Shown here in pieces: positions 43,560 to 53,035 of a stretch of 53,213 bases of DNA. The stretch is from NCBI GenBank assembly GCA_903925275.1, contig CAIYES010000352.1:1-53213 (forward strand), written 5' to 3'. A program made the translations under genes and the position numbers. Under the pieces are notes generated by a model, which did not search any database, had not been told where the DNA came from, and worked only from the letters and a program-made list of their open reading frames with translations. This stretch comes from an uncultured Bacteroidales bacterium. GTDB taxonomy: Bacteria; Bacteroidota; Bacteroidia; Bacteroidales; FEN-979. Numbering within the stretch: position 1 is the first letter of the stretch; each line of letters opens with the position of its first letter.

Positions 43560-43771
43560 GGTTTGGTTGGTTTTTGATTGTTTGTTAATTGTTGTTTGTT
43601 TGTTTGTAGTTGTAGATTTTTTATGATTCAATTTCTTTTTTTGCAGTGATTGTGTTTATTGCGTTTGTTCTTATAATAATACAATCATTGTGCCAGTGCA
43701 TGCTTAATTTGCTAATACATTGATAAACAGTGACATGTGAAAGAGGGGGCACCGTGTAGGTCTATAGAATA

Positions 43772-43798
43772 GTCTCAAAACGGGAAAAGTTGTCTCAA
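43772..43798 (-). promoter_or_regulatory. Direct-repeat site TTGAGAC-N13-TTGAGAC upstream of the DUF4402 genes
   Basis: On the minus strand two copies of TTGAGAC are exactly 20 bases apart start to start. They lie upstream of the first subunit gene. The same motif with exactly the same spacing occurs at 48812-48838, upstream of the adhesin gene. Two half-sites on one face of the helix, about two turns apart, are what a LytTR-type or other dimeric regulator would bind. Confidence 0.45.
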
Positions 43799-44072
43799 GC
43801 TGGTTATTAACATTCTGAAAAGCCATTTTCTGGTACAGAACAAGGATTTAAAATCGCGTAGGCTACCTTCATTGTAATTTTCATCTAGTCAATATGTTAT
43901 ATGATTTATGCTACGGTTTTTAAACCCTTTATTGGCGGCAAAGGTATAAAATAATTTTACTGTTTCCAACCTATTCCGGTTGAAAATATCAACAAATTCA
44001 AGGCATTACTATTTTGCTGATTCGTTTTTTGATGAGAGGATTCATCGAATATTGGCATTTTTAACCGTAAAC

Positions 44073-47000
44073 CTATTTTACTCCCCAGACTAACTTCCGG
44101 CATAGGCTCCCATTGGTGTTTTTAAGGTAAACAATCAGAATTTGAGCATCGGTATTAATATCAAGGTTGTGTTGGATTTCGCCTGCTAATTTTTTGTGTA
44201 ATAATAATCTTCCCGGTATATCATAAACAAAAACCTCTGTTTCTTCAGGAACCAAAGTAAGATCAACGACTAAATGTGTACCGTCGGAATAAACATTAGC
44301 GGGAATTGGGGTGTTTGGACGATATATATCTGGTCCGAAACGCAAAACGAAACGATTTGCACTGTCAGTTTTTGATGCCTGAAAGCTATATGTTTTGGCT
44401 GTTTTCATATTTTGGCTGTAATGGGTTTGACGGTCTTCGAGTAATACACTATCGAATTTGCTCTGGTCAAAATTGCAAGTGATGGTAAACGTGCCATCCA
44501 TACCCGGTGTAAAACAAACCGGCACTACAGTATTTTTTTTGGTATTGGTAAAATAGAGGACAGAGAAATTACCTGTTTGTTTAGGTAAATAAAGGCTTGG
44601 AGCTGTTTCTATCGTGCTAAACAACTTCATGGCGCCGTTTTCATTGGCATCATAGCCAAAGCCTAGCTGAATTTCATCAAATCCTTTACCGGCATCAGCG
44701 TTTACAATGAGGCTTATTTTATAGTCCTCTTGTTCCAGGCTCTTGAACCAGAAGTTATCATTAAGTACCCGTACCGCGTTTCCCTGGCTCAGGGTCCCGG
44801 CACCGGAAGCCCGTACAAAATATCCCTGCATTGGGGCGATGTATCTTGATACAGAATTGGTTCCAACACTGCCCGGAAATGAATTGCACACGCCGTAATT
44901 GTTTGCAATCGGATTCCATATCCACATATCATACCCGCTGCCACTGCTGACTAAATTGGACCTTCCCCAGCCGGAAGATGCTTGCCAGTCAACAGCTGAC
45001 GGGTAAGGATTGCCAACCATGTTGAACCCCCGCAAAATTGGATCGGAACCGATCATGGTAAGCCCCCAATTTACTGCACCATTATTCAAGGTTCCAACAA
45101 ACGCTTTTGTAGGGTTGAAAACTTGAAAAGAATAAAGGTAGCCACGACCGGCAACAAAATTACTTCCCGGGTGTACTGTATGCCAATTGACATTCGAAGT
45201 ACTGTCGAGTTTGGAAATCCAGAAACTGGAGGGTTCATCCCATACAAACAAGTCATAACCTGTGCCATTGGCATAGGTGCCGGAAGGTAACCATGAACCA
45301 CTGATACTCTGATTTGAAACCGGAGAAGAAAGGAAATGCCATTCTTGCGCTACTCCACTGATGTATCGTTGCACCGTAGCAGGCACATTATTGGTATTAT
45401 GCATCAGCATTGCTGTTCCGGCCGCGTCTGATTGCAGCACAAAACCCGATGATCCGGCATTATTGGTCAGGGTTCCTGTGACATTCAATTTCGCCGTTGA
45501 AGCAATCAGGAACAGTTTACCACTATTAATAGACAAGGAGCTGCTAACAGTAGAATAGGCGTTAAGCGTCACGCCTGCAGCATTGTCGATAATTACACCA
45601 CCTGTAGCGGTCCATGTTTCAGGAAATTCAATTCCTGTAATTTGAGCGCCGGTTCCCTTATATTGTAATGTAGCTGCAGTACCATATGTTGCAACCGTTC
45701 CGGTTGTTGTTGCAGTTCCTTCCATGGAAAGAATCCCATTGATGGTAGCACCGGTAGTAGTTTTTGCGCCACTGCCAGAAAGTGTCAGATTATTGTAAAT
45801 AACAGCTGCACATGTTTGAGCACCGGCAGCATTATATTCAATTGTTCCTGTGCCTGGAGTAAATGTGCCACCTGTTACATTAAAACTTCCGGTAATTTTA
45901 AAGAGGCTGGAACCGCTGTTTAAGGTCCCTGTTGTCAGCGTTACGACACCATTACAGGTATGAGTTAACCCGGCACCAAGATTCAATGTCCCGCCCGATA
46001 TCATAAGTGGAGCGTTAACAACTTTGGGAGCATTCAGGGTGATTGTTCCGGTATTGGCAATAACAACTCCTCCGGACGCTGTAAAAGGTGTTATCCATTC
46101 GGTAGTACTCACGGTTCTTGATGTTGCCGTATTGTATTGTAGCGTAGCAGCTGTACCATAAAGTAGGGTTCCGGAAGTTATAGCCAATGTTGCAGAGCCT
46201 TCCATGGAAAGAATGCCATTTACCGTTGGTGCAGTAGCGAATGTTTTTGCAAGAGAACCGGAAAGTGTAAGGTTAGCATATGTTGTAACCTTAGCTGTTT
46301 GTGCAGCACTTGTATAATTAACAGTATTGCCTGCAGCAGTTGCTGTAAGTGCAGTTATGCCGGTCGTTCCACCCAAATTTAAAACGCCGGTGGCACCCTG
46401 AGTTAATCCTCCTGTTCCTGATAGTGCAATTGTGGCTGTTATTGTACCGTTGTTTGTAAGTACCACTACAGCCCCCGTAACATTAAGCACTGTTGCACAT
46501 GTCAGCGTTCCGTTATTTGAATAGTTTCCTGTGAAGGTTGCTGAAGGAATAACAGTGGCCGTTGTTCCGCTTAACACTTTGGTTGCACCGCTAAAGGTAT
46601 GTACACCGGTGTTTGCAGAAAAAGTTGCAGCATTATTTGTAAAGTTGCCTGCAAAACCAATCGCTGCAACATCTGGTTCATTCCAGGTGCCACCTGAATT
46701 GATGGTCACATCTCCTGTGAACGTTTTGGTGCCTGTGTTGGTGAGTGATAATGTTCCGGAAACTGAGGTTATTCCTCCAACAATCAGCGTCCATGTATTG
46801 GTGGCTCCTGTGGATAGTGCCGCACCATTATTGATTGTAAGTGGAACCCCTGCACTTAAAACCTTTGCAGCCCCTGTTGTAATTGTTCCGGTATTGGCAA
46901 TAATTACCCCACCTGCTGCTCCAAAAGTAGCTATCCACTCTTCAGCAGTGGCAGTATATGCAGCTGGTTTATTGTATTGCAATGTAGCATTTGCGCCGTA

Positions 47001-48488
47001 TGTAACAACCGCAGCACCTGTTACGACAATTGATGCAGTTCCTTCCATCGAAAGTATGTCATTTACAGTTGGCGTGGTGGCGAATGTTTTTGTTCCTGAA
47101 CCTGAGAGGGTAAGATTACGATAGGTTGTTACCTTAGCTGTTTGTGCAACACCTGTATAATTTACAATGTTGCCAGCAGCAGTTGCAGTAAGTGTTGTTA
47201 TGGTAGATGTGCCGCCCAGATTTAAAACACCTGTACCACCCTGGGTTACGCCACCTGTACCTGATAAAGCTGTTGTGGCCGTAATTGTACCGTCATTGGT
47301 AAGCCTGATAGCTGCACCCGTGACAGTAAGCGATGTTGAAATCGTCAATGTTCCGCTATTCGTATAAGCGCCTGTAAATATTGCAGTGGGTATGGAAGTA
47401 GCTTTTGTCCCACCGATTATTTTGGTGGTACCGGAAAATGTATGCGTTCCGGTTTGAGCGGTTAACGTTGTAGCATTGTTTGTGAAGGAGTCGGAAAAAT
47501 TGAAAGTAGGAATCCCATCAGCGTTACTTTCATTCCATACGGCACCATTATTAAGTGTAACGGCACCGCCGAATGTCATTGTCCGGGAAGTTCCGGATGT
47601 AGAGCCGAAATTTATGGTGCCGGTTATATTCGTAGCACCGAGCACGCTTGTGTTTCGGTTCAGGGTAGCTATGCCGCCGGTATTGACAGTCAATGCACCG
47701 AAAGTGGTGGAACCACCAGTTATAGTAAGTGTGCCGCCATTGTTAACAGTCACCGACCCAGCGGAAGTTTGGGTCAGGTTTGCTCCAATATTAACAGGGC
47801 CAACAATTATGACTGAAACCCCTGTCCCCGGCACAGAACCACCAACCCAGGTACTGCCTGTACTCCAGGTACCACCTCCTGCGGTACTTGTAACCTGTAC
47901 CAGGCTTCCTGTAACTGACAGATCATCAACATTCCACCCTGTTCTACGGTCGCCTACATCAGAACTCATCGTAAACTTAATTAACACCTGACTTTTCCCA
48001 GCACATGCAGTTGAAATATCTATATTATGTAACGTCCATCCTGTTTCAGTTGCACTATATGTTTCAACTTTCGTCCAATTGCTGCCATTATCACCTGAGA
48101 TATAAACATAACCATAATCATAATTTGGCTCAAAATCTGAATAGCTATAATAGGAAAGGCTAATAACATTGAAGGCAGAACAATCAAAAGAAGGACTGAT
48201 TGCATAACTATTTGCCTCTGTCCAACTATCCAAATAGGTCCCATCTAAAACCGTCCCTAAAATATGAGGTATTGATCGTGCGGCGGTACAAGTGTTTCCC
48301 GCAGTTGGAGCACCAACTGAAAAATGAGAAGTACCATCGAAAGTCCAATTATGCAAACCGTTAAAGTTCTGGGTGTAAATGGTTGTCTGTCCCCATCCTG
48401 AATTTATAAAACCTGACATAACCACTGAAAAAGCGATAAGTAAAATCTTTTGGAAAGATATCTTACGAAAAAAATAAACTTTTAGCAT
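44073..48488 (-). CDS. Giant T9SS-exported repeat adhesin (1471 aa)
   Basis: The N-terminus is a signal peptide ending SGWGQ (about 1-34). Residues 35-195 form a jelly-roll/MAM-like domain (YTQNFNGLHNWTFDG, SYYSYSDFEPNYDYGYVYIS, GWNVDDLSV). From about 200 to 1000 there are Thr/Gly/Asn-rich beta-repeat modules, including a tandem repeat of about 281 residues (HTFSG.TK, LSGTGG.TQG.TGVLNLGG, SMEGTA). From about 1000 on is a module shared with the next protein (VQRYISGVAQEWHFLSSPVS, NMVGNPYPSAVDWQ, RYIAPMQGYFVRASGAG). It ends with a T9SS type A domain (VYDIPGRLLLHKKL, ILIVYLKNTNGSLCRKLVWG). It should be a surface adhesin or matrix protein. No enzyme motif is seen. Confidence 0.85.
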   Translation of the reverse strand: MLKVYFFRKISFQKILLIAFSVVMSGFINSGWGQTTIYTQNFNGLHNWTFDGTSHFSVGAPTAGNTCTAARSIPHILGTVLDGTYLDSWTEANSYAISPSFDCSAFNVISLSYYSYSDFEPNYDYGYVYISGDNGSNWTKVETYSATETGWTLHNIDISTACAGKSQVLIKFTMSSDVGDRRTGWNVDDLSVTGSLVQVTSTAGGGTWSTGSTWVGGSVPGTGVSVIIVGPVNIGANLTQTSAGSVTVNNGGTLTITGGSTTFGALTVNTGGIATLNRNTSVLGATNITGTINFGSTSGTSRTMTFGGAVTLNNGAVWNESNADGIPTFNFSDSFTNNATTLTAQTGTHTFSGTTKIIGGTKATSIPTAIFTGAYTNSGTLTISTSLTVTGAAIRLTNDGTITATTALSGTGGVTQGGTGVLNLGGTSTITTLTATAAGNIVNYTGVAQTAKVTTYRNLTLSGSGTKTFATTPTVNDILSMEGTASIVVTGAAVVTYGANATLQYNKPAAYTATAEEWIATFGAAGGVIIANTGTITTGAAKVLSAGVPLTINNGAALSTGATNTWTLIVGGITSVSGTLSLTNTGTKTFTGDVTINSGGTWNEPDVAAIGFAGNFTNNAATFSANTGVHTFSGATKVLSGTTATVIPSATFTGNYSNNGTLTCATVLNVTGAVVVLTNNGTITATIALSGTGGLTQGATGVLNLGGTTGITALTATAAGNTVNYTSAAQTAKVTTYANLTLSGSLAKTFATAPTVNGILSMEGSATLAITSGTLLYGTAATLQYNTATSRTVSTTEWITPFTASGGVVIANTGTITLNAPKVVNAPLMISGGTLNLGAGLTHTCNGVVTLTTGTLNSGSSLFKITGSFNVTGGTFTPGTGTIEYNAAGAQTCAAVIYNNLTLSGSGAKTTTGATINGILSMEGTATTTGTVATYGTAATLQYKGTGAQITGIEFPETWTATGGVIIDNAAGVTLNAYSTVSSSLSINSGKLFLIASTAKLNVTGTLTNNAGSSGFVLQSDAAGTAMLMHNTNNVPATVQRYISGVAQEWHFLSSPVSNQSISGSWLPSGTYANGTGYDLFVWDEPSSFWISKLDSTSNVNWHTVHPGSNFVAGRGYLYSFQVFNPTKAFVGTLNNGAVNWGLTMIGSDPILRGFNMVGNPYPSAVDWQASSGWGRSNLVSSGSGYDMWIWNPIANNYGVCNSFPGSVGTNSVSRYIAPMQGYFVRASGAGTLSQGNAVRVLNDNFWFKSLEQEDYKISLIVNADAGKGFDEIQLGFGYDANENGAMKLFSTIETAPSLYLPKQTGNFSVLYFTNTKKNTVVPVCFTPGMDGTFTITCNFDQSKFDSVLLEDRQTHYSQNMKTAKTYSFQASKTDSANRFVLRFGPDIYRPNTPIPANVYSDGTHLVVDLTLVPEETEVFVYDIPGRLLLHKKLAGEIQHNLDINTDAQILIVYLKNTNGSLCRKLVWGVK
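45718..47460 (-). repeat. Internal repeats of the adhesin gene (about 843-bp unit)
   Basis: The sequence around the conserved SMEG codons recurs at 47041, 46198 and 45718. The first two copies are 843 bases (281 codons) apart and match over the whole unit, including HTFSG, LSGTGG and LQYN segments. The third copy is shorter, offset by 480. Such in-frame repeats can expand or contract by recombination, altering protein length. Confidence 0.7.
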
Positions 48489-48860
48489 GGTAAAACTCTA
48501 TAAATGTGGATGGTTATATACGTATTTGCTTTTCCGTTTGCGGATGGCTGCATGATTGCTTTTATCAATAAATGAATGGTTCATTGATTTTGGCAAATTT
48601 AACAGTTGAAAACTTCTCATGAGCACAATTGCACATAAAAAAAATTATGAAACTATTTTCGATGCAAAAAGCACTTTCAATAATTTCTTTATCAGATAAA
48701 CGTCAATATTATATGATCTTGACAAAAATTGTACCAGGTGACAAATGCTTTCCAACGTATTGTAATGCATTTATTAAAAAATAAACTCACCCCATTGACG
48801 TATGAAATGCTGTCTCAAAAAGAGAATAACCGTCTCAAAATGAACATTGTTTATTCCAGG
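48489..48860. other. Intergenic region upstream of the 1471-aa adhesin
   Basis: About 370 bases between two leftward adhesin genes. It holds the direct-repeat site at 48812-48838. The 48600-48780 part is AT-rich and must carry the adhesin promoter, but I cannot fix a clear TTG/TAnnTTTG pair. No coding frame was supported. Confidence 0.4.
48812..48838 (-). promoter_or_regulatory. Direct-repeat site TTGAGAC-N13-TTGAGAC upstream of the adhesin gene
   Basis: On the minus strand this is TTTTGAGAC, 11 bases, TTTTTGAGAC, again with a 20-base period. It lies about 325 bases upstream of the 1471-residue adhesin gene and just past the end of the 1378-residue gene. It matches the site upstream of the DUF4402 genes in motif, orientation and spacing. 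Confidence 0.45.
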
Positions 48861-51800
48861 TCAAAACCTGTTATTCCCAAACAATAATTTTCTGCAAAGG
48901 CTTCCGTTTGGGTTTTTAAGGTATATAACCAACAATTGAGCATCTGCATTAAAAGTCAGGTCATGTTGAATCCCTCCGATTACTGTTTGCGAAAATAACA
49001 ATCGTCCGATTACATCATAAATAAAAATTTCTGTTTCCTCCGGAACCAATGAAAGGTCAACTATCAAATGTGTCCCATCTGAATATATTCTTGCGGGAAG
49101 TTCCTTGCCCGAATGTTTATTATCGGGTCCGAAACGCAGTACAAAACGATTTGCATCATCCGTAACTGATGCCTGAAAGCTGTATGTTTTTGTTGCTTTC
49201 ATATTTTGTGTATAATGCATTTGAAGATCTTCAAGTACAACGCTGTCAAATTTGCTCTGATCAAAATGGCAATTGATGGTAAAATTGCCATTCACGCCAG
49301 GTTTAAAGCTTACCGGCACAACCGGGTTTTGCTTTGTGTTGGTATAATATTGGACGGAGTATTCCTTGGTTGGTTTAGATACATACAAGCTTGGAGCTGT
49401 TGCCACTGAACTAAACAACTTTATGGCACCGTTTTCATTTGCAGCATAACCAAAGCCAAGTTGTATCTCATCGAATCCGTAACCGGCATCAGCGTTAACA
49501 CTAAGGCTGATAGTATTGTCATTCTGTACAGGATTCTTGAACCAGTGGGTATCATCAAGTACACGTACAGGATTATCCATGGTTATGCTTCCGGCGCCGG
49601 ATGCCAGCACAAAGTATCCCTGCATCGGGGCGATGTATCTTGTGATGGAATTTGTTCCGACGCTTCCGGAAGATGAATTGCAAACCCCGTAATTGTTTGC
49701 ATCCGGGTTCCATATCCACATATCATACCCCCCGCCATTGCTGACCAAACTTGTTCGTGACCATCCTGTAACGGCTTGCCAATCGACAGATGAGGGGTAG
49801 GGGTTCCCAATCATGTTAAATCCAACCCAACCTGGTGTTGTTCCACTGGCTGTAAGTCCAAAAGTTAACGGTCCGTTGTTTAAATTTCCAACAAATGATT
49901 TTATAGGATTGGTTTCCTGCACCGCATAAAGATAGCCACGGCCTGGCATGAAATTATTTCCCGGGTGCACCGTTTTCCAATTGACTGGCGAAGCGCTGTC
50001 GGTCTTGGCAATCCAGTCGCTGATAGGTTCATGCCATAGATATAAATCATAACCGGTGCCATTGCCATATGTACCTGAAGGCAACCATGAACCTCCGATT
50101 CTTTGATCCGACACAGGAGAAGAAATGAAATGCCATGCTTCAGTAAGTCCGCTGATGCATCGTTGCACAGTAGCAGATACATTGTCCGTATGATGCAGCA
50201 GTGATGCAGTTCCTGTGGGATTTGACTGCAGAACCAAACCCGATGACCCGGCATTGTTGGTAAGGGTTCCTGCCACATTCAGTTTTTTTTCCGGAGAAAT
50301 AAGAAAGAGCGCTCCCGGATTAATGGTCAAAGAGTTGTTGACGGTCAAATCGGTATTGAGTATCACACCATTGGCATTACCAATGGTAAGATTATACACT
50401 ATATCGTTTAGAAACAGATTACTACCGATCGTTTGTGATGAAGTGCCGGCAAAGGTGAATGACGGTGAATTAACAAATCCGTCTAATCGTCCGGAGGTGG
50501 CTGTAAGTGCATTCAACAAACGGAGTGTTCCATTTAACACAACGTTGCTGCCATTGTTCACCGTTAGGCTATAAACTTCATTATTGTAAAATGCACCTGA
50601 CGGAATGGATTGAGCCGCAGCACCGGCAAACTCAATTTCAGAGTTGGTTGCCGAAGCATCGATCTGGGCACCATTTGTAAAATTCAAAGCCCCTTTCACC
50701 GTGAGTTTAAAACCGTTGGTAACCATCCGATAAGTTGATTGGGCATTGGTAATGTTAGTAGTAGAGCGGTTTTGATCCAACTGACAATGATTGACTGCAG
50801 CGATATCGAAAATAATATTCGCATCTTCAGCAGGCACGGTATTTCCGGTCCAGTTGGCCGCTGTATTCCATGCAGTGCTAACCGTTCCCCTCCATTTATT
50901 CGCCGGAGACTGCCATGCTCCTATATTCGTACCATCGGATGCAGCATTGTTTGCTGGGGACCCCGCAGACAAAGCATAGTAATAATCAGGGGTGGTACCG
51001 GTAGCTGCGTATAAGGGGTTAGCCTGAAGGTCATTGGTAAACGACGGCGTAGCATCCGTAACATCCCAACCTACAGCGCCTCTTGCTGCCGGCCATTCGT
51101 TCGGGTAAGCATTACCGGGGTAGTATGCATCAACCAGATACCATTGATAAAAAAGATTGTTATTGAGATTCAGGGTTCCGACTATTGGTCCGGCTGCTCC
51201 GCTTGTATTGACGATTGCGTACCATTTCTGGCGGGAAAATATATTGTCACGGATTGTGAATTTAGAGGCATTCCAATTTCCACTGCCTGTCCAAAAAGCA
51301 ATAGACATCTGCTGTGCGATTGCAGTAGATGGGACAGGTGAAGGCAGTGCTTCCATTTTCCAATCTACAGTATTATGCATGATCAGGATATTGTTTGCAG
51401 GACCCGTTCCACCATTATGCTGGAAATCAATAAAAGTTCGGCAGGCATAGCAGTAGTTATAGGATATTTCAACATCACCTGTGGTTGTACCGTCACAATT
51501 ATAAGTGATACCAGCCGGTTTTCCGCCTGATACGACCCATTCGGAATGCAGAATGTTTCTTGTCACCTTCAGGCCTCCGCATTTTCCATATTCACAATTG
51601 ATGCAATCGCTGTTTGTTCCATGAATATCATTCCATTCAATTGTAACATAATTGCCAATTGGTCTTATACCGTTTCTTCCATCATGAATATTACAATTTT
51701 TAACCGTCCAGTTATTTTTGGCAGAACCATAGTCTCCAACAATATAACCTGCTTGTGTTCCATATAAGGCATTATCAATTTCGAAACCGTCAACAATAAC

Positions 51801-52997
51801 GTCATCTGCTGCAATTTGCACATTACATGCGCTCCAATTCAGCAGATTGGTTCTTATCCATGGCTTTGCTGGTAAACCTGCTTTAGCCCGTAAAGTGATT
51901 TGTTTGTTGATAATTAGCTGTGTACCTGCAGGAATAATATACGTTCCTGCATCCACTTCGATGATATCCCCGTTTGATGAAGCGTTAATGGCCAACTGAA
52001 TGGTTGTAAAAAAAGTGTTTTGAGTTATATTATGAACTGTAGGAAAACTAACTTTAATTACAGGTTCTTTGAAACTATCATCACTAGCCGAACCATCTTC
52101 ATAAGTAATATAAAACCCTTTATTATCAGAAAAAGCCGCTATTCCACTTATCATATCAACTGGGTCAGTTGTTTTCAATCCCAAAGCAGCATATGGAGGA
52201 GTGATGGTGCCAGCTAAGCTCATATCATTGTAGTTAATAACAGCAACCAGTGAAGCTGAAAAAGCACTCCCGTGTGTGACAAATACCTGTCCATCAATAA
52301 TTGCAAAATAATAAGGATTGTCATTTGATGAATAATGATAATCTGTCTGTCCACTTCCATCAGCGTTCAGTTTATATATTATACCTGCTCCCGGATTTGC
52401 AACAAGTATTTTACCATCTGGTCCGATTGCAACTCCACGAATACCACTTCCTCCGGTTATCGATACAACTCCATCACCATCAAGACCATTAAGCGTATAG
52501 CCTGTTATATTCATTCCACTTTCAGTTAATAAAAACCTGGACAATGTGCCTGCATTTCTTTCAGTTGCATATAGATACAAAATACCTGCTTCTCTTTTTA
52601 CTGCAATTCCTTCGCATTTGGTCATTGGAATTGAAAACAGCAGTGTTGTGAGATCGCTGCTGTATATTTTAACAGGGTTGCCATCAGGTCCGGTGGTATA
52701 AACTCTTCCCTGATCATCAATTGCTATATTCTTGGCGCGATCGGTAGTATTACCTCCTAAATAATTCCTATTGCTTATTTGAATTTTTCTGAAGTCTGGC
52801 CCATTATTGTATCCCAGATAAAGATATTGTCCATCCTGACTTAGTGCAATTCCCCGGTTATCCCTTGTTGCCGTAGTCACTGAATATGCAATGGAATAAT
52901 TACAAGGCATGCTGGGATTCCACGTTGCCCAACTTATATTTGACAATAACATGATGGACAATACCATCACTGTTTTTCTGTATAAGTTCTTTTTCAT
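48861..52997 (-). CDS. Giant T9SS-exported beta-propeller/beta-helix protein (1378 aa)
   Basis: A signal peptide about 1-24 (LLSNISWA). Residues 30-320 form an NHL-like propeller (NRGIALSQDGQYLYLG, AKNIAIDDQGRVYTTG, IRGVAIGPDGKILVANPGAG). Residues about 325-700 are a right-handed parallel beta-helix of the pectate-lyase/NosD kind (TTIQLAINASSNGDIIEVDA, VIVDGFEIDNALYG, WNDIHGTNSDC, VEISYNYC, MHNTVDW). Then come short beta repeats and the C-terminal module shared with the 1471-residue protein (AWHFISSPVSDQRIGGSWLP, FNMIGNPYPSSVDWQAV), ending in a T9SS type A domain (IYDVIGRLLFSQTV, LKNPNGSLCRKLLFG). A polysaccharide-binding or -cleaving role is possible for the helix, but catalytic residues cannot be assigned. 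The next paralogue ends 38 bases upstream. Confidence 0.87.
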   Translation of the reverse strand: MKKNLYRKTVMVLSIMLLSNISWATWNPSMPCNYSIAYSVTTATRDNRGIALSQDGQYLYLGYNNGPDFRKIQISNRNYLGGNTTDRAKNIAIDDQGRVYTTGPDGNPVKIYSSDLTTLLFSIPMTKCEGIAVKREAGILYLYATERNAGTLSRFLLTESGMNITGYTLNGLDGDGVVSITGGSGIRGVAIGPDGKILVANPGAGIIYKLNADGSGQTDYHYSSNDNPYYFAIIDGQVFVTHGSAFSASLVAVINYNDMSLAGTITPPYAALGLKTTDPVDMISGIAAFSDNKGFYITYEDGSASDDSFKEPVIKVSFPTVHNITQNTFFTTIQLAINASSNGDIIEVDAGTYIIPAGTQLIINKQITLRAKAGLPAKPWIRTNLLNWSACNVQIAADDVIVDGFEIDNALYGTQAGYIVGDYGSAKNNWTVKNCNIHDGRNGIRPIGNYVTIEWNDIHGTNSDCINCEYGKCGGLKVTRNILHSEWVVSGGKPAGITYNCDGTTTGDVEISYNYCYACRTFIDFQHNGGTGPANNILIMHNTVDWKMEALPSPVPSTAIAQQMSIAFWTGSGNWNASKFTIRDNIFSRQKWYAIVNTSGAAGPIVGTLNLNNNLFYQWYLVDAYYPGNAYPNEWPAARGAVGWDVTDATPSFTNDLQANPLYAATGTTPDYYYALSAGSPANNAASDGTNIGAWQSPANKWRGTVSTAWNTAANWTGNTVPAEDANIIFDIAAVNHCQLDQNRSTTNITNAQSTYRMVTNGFKLTVKGALNFTNGAQIDASATNSEIEFAGAAAQSIPSGAFYNNEVYSLTVNNGSNVVLNGTLRLLNALTATSGRLDGFVNSPSFTFAGTSSQTIGSNLFLNDIVYNLTIGNANGVILNTDLTVNNSLTINPGALFLISPEKKLNVAGTLTNNAGSSGLVLQSNPTGTASLLHHTDNVSATVQRCISGLTEAWHFISSPVSDQRIGGSWLPSGTYGNGTGYDLYLWHEPISDWIAKTDSASPVNWKTVHPGNNFMPGRGYLYAVQETNPIKSFVGNLNNGPLTFGLTASGTTPGWVGFNMIGNPYPSSVDWQAVTGWSRTSLVSNGGGYDMWIWNPDANNYGVCNSSSGSVGTNSITRYIAPMQGYFVLASGAGSITMDNPVRVLDDTHWFKNPVQNDNTISLSVNADAGYGFDEIQLGFGYAANENGAIKLFSSVATAPSLYVSKPTKEYSVQYYTNTKQNPVVPVSFKPGVNGNFTINCHFDQSKFDSVVLEDLQMHYTQNMKATKTYSFQASVTDDANRFVLRFGPDNKHSGKELPARIYSDGTHLIVDLSLVPEETEIFIYDVIGRLLFSQTVIGGIQHDLTFNADAQLLVIYLKNPNGSLCRKLLFGNNRF

Positions 52998-53035
52998 TTT
53001 TGCATAGTTTTATTAAAAGCCGGGATCTTATCTGC

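Noticed and set aside
43560-43631. Longer start at 43631 for the first DUF4402 gene.
   Set aside because: The extra 24 codons are a low-complexity Asn/Thr/Lys/Gln stretch from a TTGTTTG-rich leader and would bury the clear signal peptide that begins at 43559.
46531-47124. Long rightward open frame (197 codons) opposite the adhesin gene, and a similar one at 47476-47991.
   Set aside because: They are Pro/Val/Ala-rich mirror frames of the Thr/Gly/Asn-rich repeat region; no signal peptide or domain is visible, and the leftward gene is intact with clear domains.
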